A stretch of DNA of 64,000 nt from Dermatemys mawii (lineage: Eukaryota > Chordata > Testudines > Dermatemydidae): assembly GCA_007922305.1 (NCBI GenBank), contig ML677333.1, forward strand, positions 17,072,676 through 17,136,675. Direction: 5' to 3'. The notes under the pieces were generated by a model, which was not told the origin of the DNA, made no database searches, and worked only from the letters and a program-made list of their open reading frames with translations. Both the position numbers and the translations under genes were made by a program. Below are positions 10,589 through 21,461 of this stretch, piece after piece (position 1 is the first letter of the stretch; the number at the start of each line of letters is the position of its first letter).

Positions 10589-11120
10589 CTACCTTCTCCA
10601 TTACTTCTTTTACTTGGTTCGTGCATTTTTTGGTTCGTTGACATCTTCACTGATAAGAGCGATGTCGTCAGCAAATTCTAGATCAAATATCCCTGAATTG
10701 TTCTATTTTAGGCCATATGGATCACTGTATTAACACATTGTTTTAATCCATAGTTGATGACTAGCGTAAACAAAAAGAGGAGAAAGGACCCTTGCCTTAT
10801 ACCTATCTTGATGCTGAATGGCTTGCTCAATCCATTTTCCATTTTAATATAGCATTTTGAGTTGGCATAGAATGCTTTCATAATATTGATTAATTTTGTT
10901 GGAATTCCATATTGTTCCACAATTCTCCACATTGTTTCTCTGTTTACACTATCAAATGTCTTTTGAAAGTCCACAAAATTTGATGGCAAGACTGTCTTAG
11001 AATTCAGTTATGTTCTCAATAATACATCTCAGGGTGAAAATAGCATCTATGCATGATCTCCCTTTTCTAAATCCAGATTGTTGTTCACGTAGGATGATAT
11101 CCATCTAGTTACTAAACCAT

Positions 11121-12009
11121 CAGAAAGAACTGTGATATGCACAGAAAAGGCCAGATTTACTCTTACTGGCAAACAGAGGTCCATATCATACCACACTGCA
11201 CCAGCCTGCCTTGTAGCATCCTGTCCATGATTGAATCACAAGGAAGGCAGAGCATCTTCCACTGCCACCCTGGAAGCTCTACTAGTGGTTTGAAAAGAGC
11301 CCTATTGACATAGGTGGCAGTAAGGAGGGACTTAAGTCTTGTACCCCTCCATAGCTGCTGTGCAGAACCCTTCCCTAGCCAACCCTGCCTACTTTGGAGA
11401 CTGTACTGACTGGAGAAGGCCCCTTGGCAATGTGGATACTTGCAGGCACTTTGCACTTCCACAAGACACCATGTTCCAATCGACTTTCCACTTTCTAGTG
11501 CCATTTGTCAGGAGCTTGGAATTAAACTATATAGCATGGACCAATTTATTTAGCCATTATTACTTTTTTCTTAGTATTAAATTGGGCCAGACAATGACAT
11601 CCAATCACTGACCTTGGGCTTGCATCTTGCCAGTTTCACAAATCGCCATATCTGATTACTAAAATTAGTTCCAGAAATGCCAGTAATTCAAAATTTTAAA
11701 ATATACTCTTCACAGTTTACAAATGGTCAGAGTGCTTCCTGCTGTCATGGTCAATGTTTGGAAAGCATTGCTGAGGAACAGGGTGTATGCAGGCACCCCG
11801 ATCCCATGAGATGGGCATGGTATAAACCAGATCTTCTTCAGGTGCAAAGCATCATAATTCTACTGACATCACTGGATCTATGATTCTTAATTATGCCTGC
11901 AGCCCAATCCAAGTCGCAATAAAGTCAATGCACTTTCTCATTAACTTTAACAAGCTCTCTATCAGATCTCCACTGAAGGTGAGTCCCACAGAGGAATAGC
12001 TATACACTG
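11121..12009. other. Unassigned
   Basis: No repeat is confidently recognised. Frames at 11163-11504 (-) and 11339-11611 (+) overlap and have no motif. Confidence 0.3.
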
Positions 12010-12232
12010 CAGTGGTTCTCAAACTTTTTATTTGGTGACCCCTTTCACACAGTAAGCCTCTGAGTACAACCCTACTTATAAATTAAAAACACCTTTTTTA
12101 AAAAAACATTTAGCACTATTATAAATGCTCTAGGCAAACCAGGGTTTTGGGGTGGGCGCTGACAGCTCATGACCCCCATGTAATAACCTCATGATCCCTG
12201 AGGGGTCATGACTCCCAGTTTGAGAACCCCTG
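12010..12232. mobile_element. hAT MITE, CAGTGGTTCTCAAAC family
   Basis: It starts CAGTGGTTCTCAAAC and ends GTTTGAGAACCCCTG. The reverse complement of the end differs from the start at one of 15 bases. The 223-bp interior (TTGGTGACCCCTTTCACA, then CATGACCCCCATGTAATAAC) is a common turtle family. I could not identify a convincing TSD. Confidence 0.8.
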
Positions 12233-13329
12233 CTATCTAGTGTTCTTTTAAACCAACAAATTATTTTAGCATTTCTAAATCTTGACACGCTTCAGGTTTT
12301 ATCAGGAGACCTGTAAGTGATGAGGTTTTTCAAGGGATTTGCCTTTTAGAATCCAAGAAGGAAAGCCTTCTTTGCCTTTTAGAATCATAAAAGTATTATG
12401 AAAGAATCATATGCTTGCAAATATAGTTGTTTGTTCAATAAAAATATGACTCTATATAGTAAAATAAAGTTGCCATATGAGGAAAAAAAGTCTTTGGTGA
12501 AATCATACTTCTAATATTAAAATAAATGAAAAATTACAATACCAACGCATGAAAATGTATAGCTGTCCAGTTATTGCTGACAATCTTACTACAATAGCAA
12601 AGTTTTTGTTTGTTTTTTGCCATAATTTGTAAAATAGTTTTTTCTTGTTATTTATAAAAATACACCTTGGAAATCAGATTGAAATGGTTTCCTTTCCAAT
12701 TCTCTTTTTCCAAGTTCATGTGCATGCACCCAGTTATTGAAGGCTTGCAGATGCTGGATTGCAGGTATTGATTTTTATTTAGTAATATCAATATTGACAA
12801 CTTAAAGACTAAAGAATTTGTTTTTAAAGAGTACAATAAGACAGAAACATGGAAGATTGAACTTGGGGTTTATGAATTATGCCAATGTCCTTTTAAACGT
12901 GAATAATTCTGCAGCTATATGGGACTCAGACTGTGCCTCTGCCATATCAGGAAAGATCTTGAAACATAGTATGTATTACAACAGTTATATTTAAGGGGTA
13001 GTGAGTGTGGGACTGTGTTTTGTAAAAATGAAGCTTAGAGTCCTTAACAATGTGCAATCTTACGTTACTATTAAAACTGTCTCCAGTTTTGCTAACATAA
13101 TAATGATGATTATTTTTTGCAACAATGAAACCGGATTTTAAAGTTCTTTAAATCATTGACAACATTTGTGTGAGAAAGCATGTTATGACTACCACCATCA
13201 CAAACAAGCCACTGCTGAGAATATTTTTTTTTAATGCTCCCGATTACCAGTGGAGGTGGTTATACCATGGCATCATTGTTCAGAAAACTTGCCATGTTCT
13301 GGGTGCAATCTCAAGCTGATTTTTTTTTT
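12233..13329. other. Unassigned AT-rich DNA
   Basis: Repeat-poor AT-rich sequence without recognisable exon, RNA gene or transposon. Confidence 0.35.
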
Positions 13330-13810
13330 TTTGCCTCTCTGTTCCTGATGTCATAAGCTATCCTTGCTGCAGAAGGCCCAGCAGGGGGCTGAGGACAGAG
13401 GCAATTCTGACATTGCAGGTCGCTGCAGGGTGAAGTGTCATGCAGAGCTCAGAGACCATGGCTGTCACTCAAGGCATCATTAGCAATGAAAGGGAGGCGG
13501 TGTAGCTTGTTGTATTGTCATCACACTGTAAGCAGGTTGGCTGCAGACCAAATTAGCTTTCTTAGGGAGTGTGAATCAAAATGACAAGAAATCTGAATGT
13601 TAATGAAAATTTTCTCTTGTTTTAGGCTTCAGACTCCATCCAGCAAGCTGTCATCTGAAAGACATTATGTCTCTCTCTCTCTTTTGGACATAATTTTTCA
13701 AGTTTATATAAAATGTGAAAATATGTTTTTCTTTTAAAAATCATCAATGCTTGGATTTATTTTCCAGAATGCTGGACTGGAGTCAGAAATGGACCGATGA
13801 CATTTAAAGC
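13330..13810 (+). other. Repeat-poor block with two splice-acceptor-like sites
   Basis: This block is less AT-rich than its flanks and shows no known repeat. Two strong acceptor-like sequences occur: TTTTCTCTTGTTTTAG (ending 13625) followed by GCTTCAGACTCC, and GGATTTATTTTCCAG (ending 13768) followed by AATGCTGGACTGG. The first is open for only ten codons (ASDSIQQAVI then stop). It could be the 3' exon of a non-coding transcript or a conserved non-coding element. No donor or poly(A) site is assigned. Confidence 0.2.
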
Positions 13811-15104
13811 CTATGTTTTAGGAAACTGAACAGGAGGACAGTACCAAAAAAAGTGTCCTGGTTTTCCTGAAGTTTCATTACATGTATTTGAAAAGACAAA
13901 GTCATATCTCTAAATGCACTGCAGGTGCTGACAGGAGTGTACTGCACCAATCTGCACCAGAAGAGAATTTGGCCCATCTGTTTGTAAACTGTTCAGATGG
14001 TATTTAACTTCATCCATGTTAAATTAAACCCACATAAAATCAGGAGTAACTCCTTTGAAGTCAATGGAATCACATCCGTGTAAAACCAGTATGCAATAAC
14101 TGAAATTAGAGCGAGAACCTTAATGTACATAAAAGCTTATTTTCTAATATGGACAGTCATATGTCTTGCAACTTGGAATGAAGCATAGTTCATTTAAATA
14201 CACATCCTCTCTTTAATAGCTATTAGACACTCTAAAATAGCTGATTTCAAAAGGGTTTTTTCCTTCCCTCTTACTCCCCCCACTCTGACTTGCACTGAAA
14301 GAAAGACACCTGGAAAATGGCATTTCCTATCACATGGTGTGCACTGAACATTTCAAGTTCTGTCATTCACACTGAATTCCAAGGAAGGAAAGAAACCAAA
14401 GACACTTCTATTTAGCACAGTTACTATAAATGCTACAAAGCAAATAGCAATTAATATTTTCTTTCCCTTGATTTAAACGAAAAAAATCAACCCATGAACA
14501 AGGAAAAAAACTCTTCCTCACAAAATTCAGTCAGAACTAATAGTCTTGGAAAGTGAATTCATGAAATAGTAAGTGCTGATGTTCTAACTTATAATTTAAT
14601 CAAGTAACCATGCAAGTGCTCTTTTCAAATCAACTGTCTGACAGACTATGGCTTAAAAGGGAATATAAATCTCTAAGCCTATCACAGGAACACTTTGCCA
14701 ATTCAGACAGACATGTTTCAGCAACACAGAAATGTGCAAGCTATCACTGGGAGACAATTAAGACATTTGTAAAGCAGTTATGATAATCTATAAGTTTTTA
14801 AAACATGCAATTTAAGACACATGGTCCAAGAAGATACAGGTTCTTATGAAGAATATAATTAAAGTAGCTTTGGTGGAGCTTTGTTGTGTTTCTGAAAGAC
14901 ACATATATCTTTCAAAGTGATGGGTTGTAGAAAATTTTTACTGCATATCTGACAATAGCCCAATAAGGGCTGGTCCCAAGCCCACTGAAGTCAATAAAGG
15001 GCATTGTATCAGACTGTAAGGCTCTGATTTTTTTTGTTTTGTTGGATCACTGCCTTGGTTGCCATGGTTTTAGATTTTGAATAAAAGACTTTGAACTCAC
15101 CTTA
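13811..15104. other. Unassigned AT-rich DNA
   Basis: No assignable element. Short phrases (CTTTGAAGTCAATGGAATCA near 14054; GAAGTCAATAAAGGGC near 14987) occur widely in sauropsid repeats, but no complete element is visible. Confidence 0.3.
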
Positions 15105-15535
15105 CAACATAAGGATATTGGTCCATTCCATTGGAATTCCATACTGGATCAGACCTGAAGTCCATGTAGTCCAGTATCTGTCTATCCCAGTGGCCAGAAC
15201 CTAAGGTTCAGAAGAATGCGTAAGAACCCTGGAGTAGATAAAAGTGGGATATTCTTCCCCCACATCAGGTCTCAATTGAACTCCAACAGATAGATTAACT
15301 TAAAACCTGATGCATGAGATTTAATAGCTACATTTTTATTCATTTGATAATTCTGATTATCCTTAATAGTCATATAAATGTCCAATCCCTCTTTGAATCT
15401 TAAATTCTTAACCTCAACTACTGACTGTACCAATGACTTCGACAGTTTAATTATTTCCCCTTCTTTACTTTTTAATCTTTCACTTTTAATTTCATTGAAT
15501 AGCCTCTTGTTCTTGTGTGATGAGTAAGGTTTCTC
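15105..15535 (-). mobile_element. Diverged CR1 3' region
   Basis: The minus strand matches the CR1 3' region. ATACTGGATCAGACC (15152-15166) and GTAGTCCAGTATCTGTCT (15167-15184) correspond to the CR1 3' UTR. CAATCCCTCTTTGAATCTTA and TTTCATTGAATAGCCTCTTG (15490-15509) correspond to the upstream segment. No frame survives. Confidence 0.7.
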
Positions 15536-15662
15536 TTTTGGGGGACCTTTGCAGGGCTTATTTTTAGCAATTTTTGAGTTTTATGAGAATGTCCAAAAAT
15601 GCGAGTGATTTGGTGCTCTCTTTTTATATTCAGTAATAAGTAATTATGTACACATAACAGTA

Positions 15663-16151
15663 GTATAGATCAGTGGTTCTCAGCCATGGGTACAAGTACC
15701 CTTGAGAGTATGCAGAGGTCTTCCAGGGAGAACTCAACTCATCTAGATCAGTATTTCTCAACTTGGGGTTCACAGCCCCTGGAGAGAGAGCGGGCCATGG
15801 GGCAGGTTTAGAGGGAGCATAAGTACAGAGCCACCATTGGGGGTGGCATGCTTCAGCCCTGCTTCCTGGGGCTCGGGCTTCAGACAAGTGAAGTATCACA
15901 CATTCAAGTATCACACTGAAATGTAAGTATAATATTTATATTCCAAATCAATTTTATTTTATAATTATATGACAAAAATGAGAAGTAAGCAATTTTTCAC
16001 TAATAGTGGACCGTGGCACATTTGTATTTTTGTGTTTGATTTTATGAGCAAGTAGTTTTTAAATGAGATGAAATTTGGGGGTATGCAAGACAAATCAGAC
16101 TTCTGAAAGGAGTACTATAATCTAGAAAGGCTGAGAACCACTGGTATATAT
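15663..16151. mobile_element. hAT transposon (15671-16143) with TSD and nested piece
   Basis: TSDs are GTATAGAT (15663-15670) and GTATATAT (16144-16151), 7 of 8 matching. The left TIR CAGTGGTTCTCAGCC is perfectly complemented at the right end (GGCTGAGAACCACTG). The body has the AAATGTAAGTATAATATT and AAACTT-like blocks of a known turtle family. A second element of CAGTATTTCTCAACTTGGGG type starts at 15749 and appears to replace part of the interior up to about 15905. An 11-bp duplication AAGTATCACAC (15891-15901, 15906-15916) marks that edge. Confidence 0.85.
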
Positions 16152-16482
16152 TGTAATGCGCTTACATGTGGTATTGTTACAAACAACACTATGTTAAAGA
16201 GCACAAGGGAGCCTTCAGTGTACAGCAAAAGGGTCTACATGGACCAGTTAATGCGCAGGACATTAAAACCCTTTAGAAATCATACCCCTGAAGTCCACAT
16301 TTACTGCTCAGCGTATACAAGCCCTTACATACAAATCATTGTTTTTGAGGTTTCTCTGATGTCTATTGGACAAATACTAATTTCTCTGTTTTTTCTAAAT
16401 TGGGGTTGTTTTATACGTGTTTATTGGTTAAAACCAGAATCAGAAGTCCTAGTTAAGAGCTAGTAAGAACAGAAGGTTTCAA
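16152..16482. other. Unassigned
   Basis: AT-rich spacer. The 90-codon frame at 16191-16463 has no domain I recognise. Confidence 0.3.
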
Positions 16483-17698
16483 TCTGCTGTGACAGTGCAC
16501 CCCATAAGGCTTTATGAATGAATATATATATATATATGACCCAAGTGGAATATGTTTTATGCTATATATGCCATGTAACATATCTCTGTAAAGGTTATGA
16601 TCTACTGAATTTATTCCTCCTATTTGTATGCATGTGTCATTTTTGTGTTCAAAGTTATGAATCTTGGCTGTACTTGCTTGATTTCTAAGTAGCCTTAGTA
16701 AAGCATTTGGTAAGCTTCTTGAGAAAGGAATGTGCAAGTTAAGTGCCCAATCAAGAAACACTTAACGAACAATGGATCCAATCCACATAAGAAGTCTGCC
16801 GGAGGACATTCAAGGTAGCATGTGAACAATAGCTGCTAACTGTAAGTTCTGATTCATGCATGGACAGGTGACTTGCCCATGTGACTCCAAATTTCCATTT
16901 TGTAGTTGGCTTCTACACAGGGCGAGGGAGGGGTGTCCACCTACAAGAGAAAGTCTATTTAAACCCCTCAGAGACTCCTCCATTTTGTCTTCAGCTGGCT
17001 TGAGAGCCTCTCCACCCCCAAGGATACCTGAAAGAAACTGAGAGAAAGGACAATAACTACAGGAGGGTGTGAGTGATTGCTGGACCCAGACTAGAAGGAG
17101 AATAGTGTGTAGGAAGATTACTGGATCACCCCTGAGGGTGAGATTTTATCTGTATTCAGTTTTCTTATTGTATTAGACATAGGCTTGCATGTTTTGTTTT
17201 ATTTTATTTTGCTTGGTAATTTACTTTCTTCTGTCTGTTACTACTTGGAACCACTTAAATCCTACTTTCTGTATTTAATAAAATCACTTTTTACTTATTA
17301 ATTAACCCAGAGTATGTATTAATACTGGGGGGGGGGGAGGCAACCATCTGTGCATATCTATCAATGTTATAAAGGGCGAACAATTTATCAGTATACACTG
17401 TATAAGCTTTATACAAGGTAAAACAGATTTATTTGGGGTTTGAACTCCATTGAGAGTTGAGCATCTGAGTGTTAAAGACAGGAACACTTCTTAAGCTGCT
17501 TTCATTTAAGCCTACAGCTGTTAGGGGACATGGTTCAGACCTGGCTCTGGGTTTGAAGCAGGATAGGAAGTCTGGCTCATACCAGGCAGGGCACTGAAGT
17601 CCCACGCTGCCAGAGCAGGAAAGAAGGGGCAGTAGTCATCTTGGTACATCAGTTGGCAACCCCAAGGGGGTTTCTGTGATCTAACCCATCACCTCTGC
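16483..17698 (+). mobile_element. Solo retroviral LTR (16488-17693) with 5-bp TSD
   Basis: A 1206-bp LTR starting TGTGACAGTGCACCCC and ending ATCACC (the expected CA end appears mutated). It is flanked by identical 5-bp repeats TCTGC (16483-16487 and 17694-17698). Features in order are an AT microsatellite (16521-16537), a CTATTTAAACCCC promoter-like site near 16956, a TTTAATAAAATCAC polyadenylation region near 17275-17288, and a G-run at 17329-17338. No internal retroviral genes adjoin it, so it is probably a solo LTR left by recombination. The family resembles a common turtle endogenous retrovirus LTR. Confidence 0.8.
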
Positions 17699-17699
17699 C

Positions 17700-18289
17700 T
17701 CCTCTAGATCACTAAATATTTTATATATTTTGTATTATGTCCCCTCTTATTCATCTCCTTGCTAAGGTAAGCAATCTCAGTCTGGGGTTTTTTTGTCTCT
17801 TCATATGAGAGTTGTTTAGACCATTGATTATTCTCATCACCCTACTCCAAACCCTTTCTATTTCTGCAATATCATTTTTGAGATAGTTTGACCAGTACAC
17901 TGCACAGTATCCTTCATGAGGCCTCACCCTTGAACTTATATAAAGGCATTCTAACATTCTCCATCCCATTCCTTATGCAACCTAACATTCTGCTTGCCTT
18001 TTTGACGGCAGCTGCACACTTAGTTAAAGTTGTCATTGAGCTGTCTAGAGTGATATCCGGCTGCCTTTCTTGAATTCATATAGTTGATTTAGAATCCCAT
18101 AAGTTGTCTGAGTAGTTTAAATTTTTCCTTCCAAAGTACATTCATTTGCATTTATCAACACTGAATTTCATTTGCCATTGTGGTCCTCATTTACCGGTCT
18201 TATTTAGGTCTTGCTGAACTTCCCAATGGTCCCCTCTGCTCCTAACAAACCTAAATTATTTTGTGTCATCTGCAACTGTTGCTGTGATG
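17700..18289 (-). mobile_element. CR1 LINE, downstream part (split copy)
   Basis: Minus-strand CR1 reverse transcriptase and 3' coding region. Diagnostic words are TTTTTGAGATAGTTTGACCA, CTGCACAGTATCC, CTTTTTGACGGCAGCTGCAC and CATTTATCAACACTGAATTT. It is old and frameless apart from a short peptide (17969-17751). The copy is interrupted at about 18290 and resumes at about 19566. Confidence 0.85.
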
Positions 18290-18440
18290 CTGGCAGACTA
18301 AGTGCAGGTTTATGCAAAAGCCTCAGTGGAACAATGACCAATGCTTAGATGGAAACCAGTCTGGTGCTCTTGTATGTTAATACTGGGAAAATAGGTATTA
18401 GATTTATAAAAACATGTTTTGACTTTATGAAATGCCTATA

Positions 18441-18605
18441 AATTGCTGCATGCATTAATCTCACTTGTAATATCCATATGGCATGTTATAAGACTATATT
18501 AAATGTTTGCATTGTAAACCTCTAACTGAGTAACTCACCAACAGTCAAGAAAGAAAAATTACCCAGTGTGAATACTAGTTTGCTGCAGGAGATATCTCCT
18601 GTGCA
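18441..18605 (+). repeat. Inverted repeat, left arm
   Basis: It runs from AATTGCTGCATGCATTAATC to GAGATATCTCCTGTGCA and pairs with 19055-19219, differing at about four positions. The innermost block GGAGATATCTCC is itself a 12-bp palindrome. Confidence 0.9.
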
Positions 18606-19054
18606 CCAAAGACAAATCCTACACCAAAGACAAAGTTTGTAGGCAATCCTATACTAAATTAACTAAAGATTCATTAATAAAAATAAATGAGTTATTTACA
18701 AGGTTTAAACAGGTAAACATACACATACAGATAAGTTACAGTTTTAGGTCCCAAAAGATGGTAGAAACTTCTATAATAAGCAAGCTTTATATGTCCTTTA
18801 TGACCAATCCAGTCCAAGCACTGGGGATTTTTGGCTTATACTTAGTAATTCTTGCCCCTCTGAATCCAAGCAGAATAAAGATTCAGTTTCTCCTTGTCAG
18901 GGATTTTTCTTCCTTTCCCCCAGAGATCAAGCTGATGGGCAGAGCCCCCATGCATATCTCCTCTTCATGGGTATCAGGGGGAGCAATGAACAAATTCCTT
19001 TGTCCTTTGACCTTCAACAATGGTTTGTCTGCTGTTTATGGACATTCTTTTAGT

Positions 19055-19219
19055 TGCACAGGAGATATCTCCTGCAGCAAACTAGTATTCACACTGGGTA
19101 ATTTTTCTTTCTTGCCTGTTGGTGAGTTACTCAGTTAGAGGTTTACAATGCAAACATTTATTATAGTCTTATAACATGGGATATGGATATTACAAGTGAG
19201 ATTAATGCATGCAGCAATT
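19055..19219 (-). repeat. Inverted repeat, right arm
   Basis: It runs from TGCACAGGAGATATCTCC to AATGCATGCAGCAATT and is the reverse complement of 18441-18605 at roughly 97-98 percent identity by hand count. Confidence 0.9.
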
Positions 19220-19565
19220 GATTGGTGATAAATGTCTGGTCTTTTGGGACTGGGAATAATCTGAATATTGTTGTGATTTTTGGTGTAAGGGACCATCTAT
19301 CAGAAAGGCAATCTTACCTGGGTAGCAAGATAGATCACAGTACCCAAGATGTCTGTCTTTAACTCCATGTTAAGACTGTTGTAATGCCTGAGTATCATAA
19401 CAGATACTTGGTTTGGTGAAATCTAAGTATAGAACTCAGAGCCGATTTGCAGTGTGTGCCCTGCTTCTTAACAATCTGTCCTGAGGTTAGTATTCATGCC
19501 TATGAGCCCCTTCAGAGATCTTTACAGTTGTTTCCTCACTCAGGACTTAGCATGGAACCTTAAAG

Positions 19566-20340
19566 ACATTTAATCTTACTCTTTGCTTTCTGTCTCCTAA
19601 CCAGTTTTTGACGGATGACTGTATTTTATCTCTGACCTCATGACTACTTTGTTTCCTTAATAGCCTCTTGTGGGGGAACTTGTCAAAGGCCTTTTTGAAT
19701 CTATATAAATTATATCCACCAGTTCTCCTTTAACCACTACATTATTGCACACTGAAAGAATTCTAAGAGATTAGTGAGACATGATTTTCCTTTGCAGAAT
19801 CTGCACTGGTTAGTCCCTCATTAGATCACAATCTTCCATATTTTGTTATTGTTTTAATTATTGTTTCAACTAATTTGCCAGGTGCAGATGTATGCCTTAC
19901 TTGTCTATAATTTCCCAGCTCACCCCCTAGAACTTCTTTAAAAAATATAGGTACAACATTTGCTTCCCTCCAGCCTTGTAGAACAATGACTGTTTTTAAT
20001 AAAAAGTTACATAATTTTCTTAACATCTCAGTTATCTCCTTCAGAACTTATGGATTCATAGCAACTACTACTGGTGACTTTTTGCTTTTTAAAATTATTA
20101 GCTTACTTTAGCACCTTTTTCTTCAGATACCTCAAATCTCTGAGAGTACCTCATATTTTTTAGCAGACAAGAGCAGATCCATGTTAGATACTTCCAGAGC
20201 ATCATCCACAGTGAAGACTGATGCAACATATAATAAAATAAAATAAACCAACCCTTTTCAACAGTCCCTATCTTCCTTAATTCTTTCCTTTTATCCCTAC
20301 TATCAAAACAGACCTACTGCCTTTTTTCAGGCTTCCTGCT
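19566..20340 (-). mobile_element. CR1 LINE, upstream part (split copy)
   Basis: Continuation of the CR1 at 17700-18289 on the minus strand. Words include CTTGTCAAAGGCCTTTTTGA, GAGACATGATTTTCCTTTGC, AATTTGCCAGGTGCAGAT and CTGGTGACTTTTTGC. The translated fragment 20026-19826 includes WREANVVPIF and LGNYRQVRHTSAPGKLVE, the CR1 finger-palm region. About 100 bp of CR1 expected at the junction are missing or too diverged to see. Confidence 0.85.
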
Positions 20341-21229
20341 CTTGAATCACTTGCATATTTTTACACCATTAATCATTTGCTCATCAAAATCCATTTCGCC
20401 CTTCTAATTTTCCTCTTAGTTTCTGCTCTAGCTTACACTCCTGTTTATTGGCTTCACTGAGTGGGTCCTGAAGAATTTTTATTTGGTTTAAACAGATTCT
20501 CAAATTTTGACATTCAGTCATTTGTTTATTCCTGGCCTTCCTGGTTCAATGATACATGTCTCCTGAGACTCTGATCTGTTTTTTTTTTTTAAGTTAGGCC
20601 ACGTTTAGCCCTCAACATAAAACACCTAATTTTCAGATGTGCTTTGAACCCATCGCTCCCATTGAATACAGTACGGTTTGTGAGTGCTCAGGCCCTCTGA
20701 AAATTGGGCCACTTAATGCCTTATTTAGATGTCATGAAATGTCTTCCTTTGGACATCTAGGTTTGAACATTTTGGACAAATCTCACAATTTGGGGCATGC
20801 AAAACTAAAACAAAAAAAAGTCTCATATAAGAACGTGTAATAATCTGTGGTCATATGCATACACAACTAACAACATATATACACAATATAAAGAATTAAA
20901 CAATTTACAGCAAACTACAAGCCTCTGCAGTTCTCAAAATTAATAGCTAATTCAAGAGTTTTATGATATTTGTTCAAATACATTTGATAGTTTAATTATT
21001 TGACAGCTCGACTAGACAGTTAGTTAAAAAGAGCAGCTCCATTATCTCTGCTAGCAGAGAGAGCTGGTAAACAATTCTGCAGGCTTGACTGATATTCAGG
21101 AACAGAGCATTGAGACTCAGACACATAAACCAGTGCATTAGAATACCTTCCAACTATATGAAAAAAATAAATAAATAGAGACTAAAGCCAAAATTTACAA
21201 AGCTGGAGTCTAACATGAGATACATAAAT
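20341..21229. other. Mostly unassigned, small dispersed repeat at 20595-20780
   Basis: The part with CTAATTTTCAGATGTGCTTT and GCTCAGGCCCTCTGAAAATT (20630-20705) resembles a small widespread sauropsid repeat. The rest is AT-rich DNA without recognisable elements. A 67-codon frame at 20637-20840 falls in the repeat. Confidence 0.35.
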
Positions 21230-21461
21230 CAGCATTTAGGAACCTAGGAATATAATAGGGTTTAAAAGATAACTGGATAAATTCATTTAGGTTAAGTTCG
21301 TTAATGGCTGTTAGTCAGGATGGGTAAGGAATGGTATCCCTAGCCTTTTTTTTCAGAGGGAGGTGATGGATAGCAGGAGAGAGATCACTTGATCATTACC
21401 TATTGGGTTCACTCACTCCAGGGCACCTGGCACTGGCCACTGTCAGTAGACAGGATACTAG
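21230..21461 (+). mobile_element. CR1 3' end, first half (split by an LTR)
   Basis: Plus-strand CR1 3' UTR: AGATAACTGGATAAATTCAT, GTCAGGATGGGTAAGGAATG, ATCACTTGATCATTACCT and GGCACCTGGCACTGGCCACT. It stops at GGATACTAG and resumes at 23033 with the end of the same UTR, so the LTR between is a later insertion. Confidence 0.85.

Larger units (their letters stand above)
9120..11120 (-). pseudogene. RTE-like LINE reverse transcriptase, multiply interrupted
   Basis: Minus-strand remnant of a non-LTR retrotransposon, probably RTE-related. Reading from high to low coordinates, 10989-10708 gives FVDFQKTFDSVNRETMWRI, then YGIPTKLINIMKAFY and IRQGS, the palm of a reverse transcriptase. The catalytic box FADDIALI is intact at 10675-10652. 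After a CR1 insertion (10021-10588), the C-terminal region continues at 9773-9450 with TWQFTKKDMQKLNAFYHKFL, RRILGITYRARMMNEEV and WLGHVLRM, typical of this protein tail. A palindromic insert (9294-9477) breaks the end, and the 3' part resumes to about 9120. Frameshifts exist besides the insertions, and the endonuclease domain is not visible. Confidence 0.85.
18290..19565. mobile_element. 1.3-kb insertion with 165-bp inverted arms
   Basis: This segment separates two halves of a minus-strand CR1. It contains an inverted repeat: arm 18441-18605 is complementary to arm 19055-19219 with four mismatches that I count. The 449-bp spacer holds sequence I associate with a turtle retroviral LTR family (CAGGTAAACATACACATACA near 18710). 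It may be a foldback arrangement of LTR pieces or a distinct long-TIR element. The edges are approximate and no TSD is confirmed. Confidence 0.55.

Noticed and set aside
16521..16537. AT dinucleotide run as a TATA box
   Set aside because: A simple microsatellite present in this LTR family; the better promoter-like site is the CTATTTAAACC near 16956.
18441..19219. Inverted arms as a pre-microRNA gene
   Set aside because: The arms are 165 bp with a 449-bp spacer, far larger than a microRNA hairpin.
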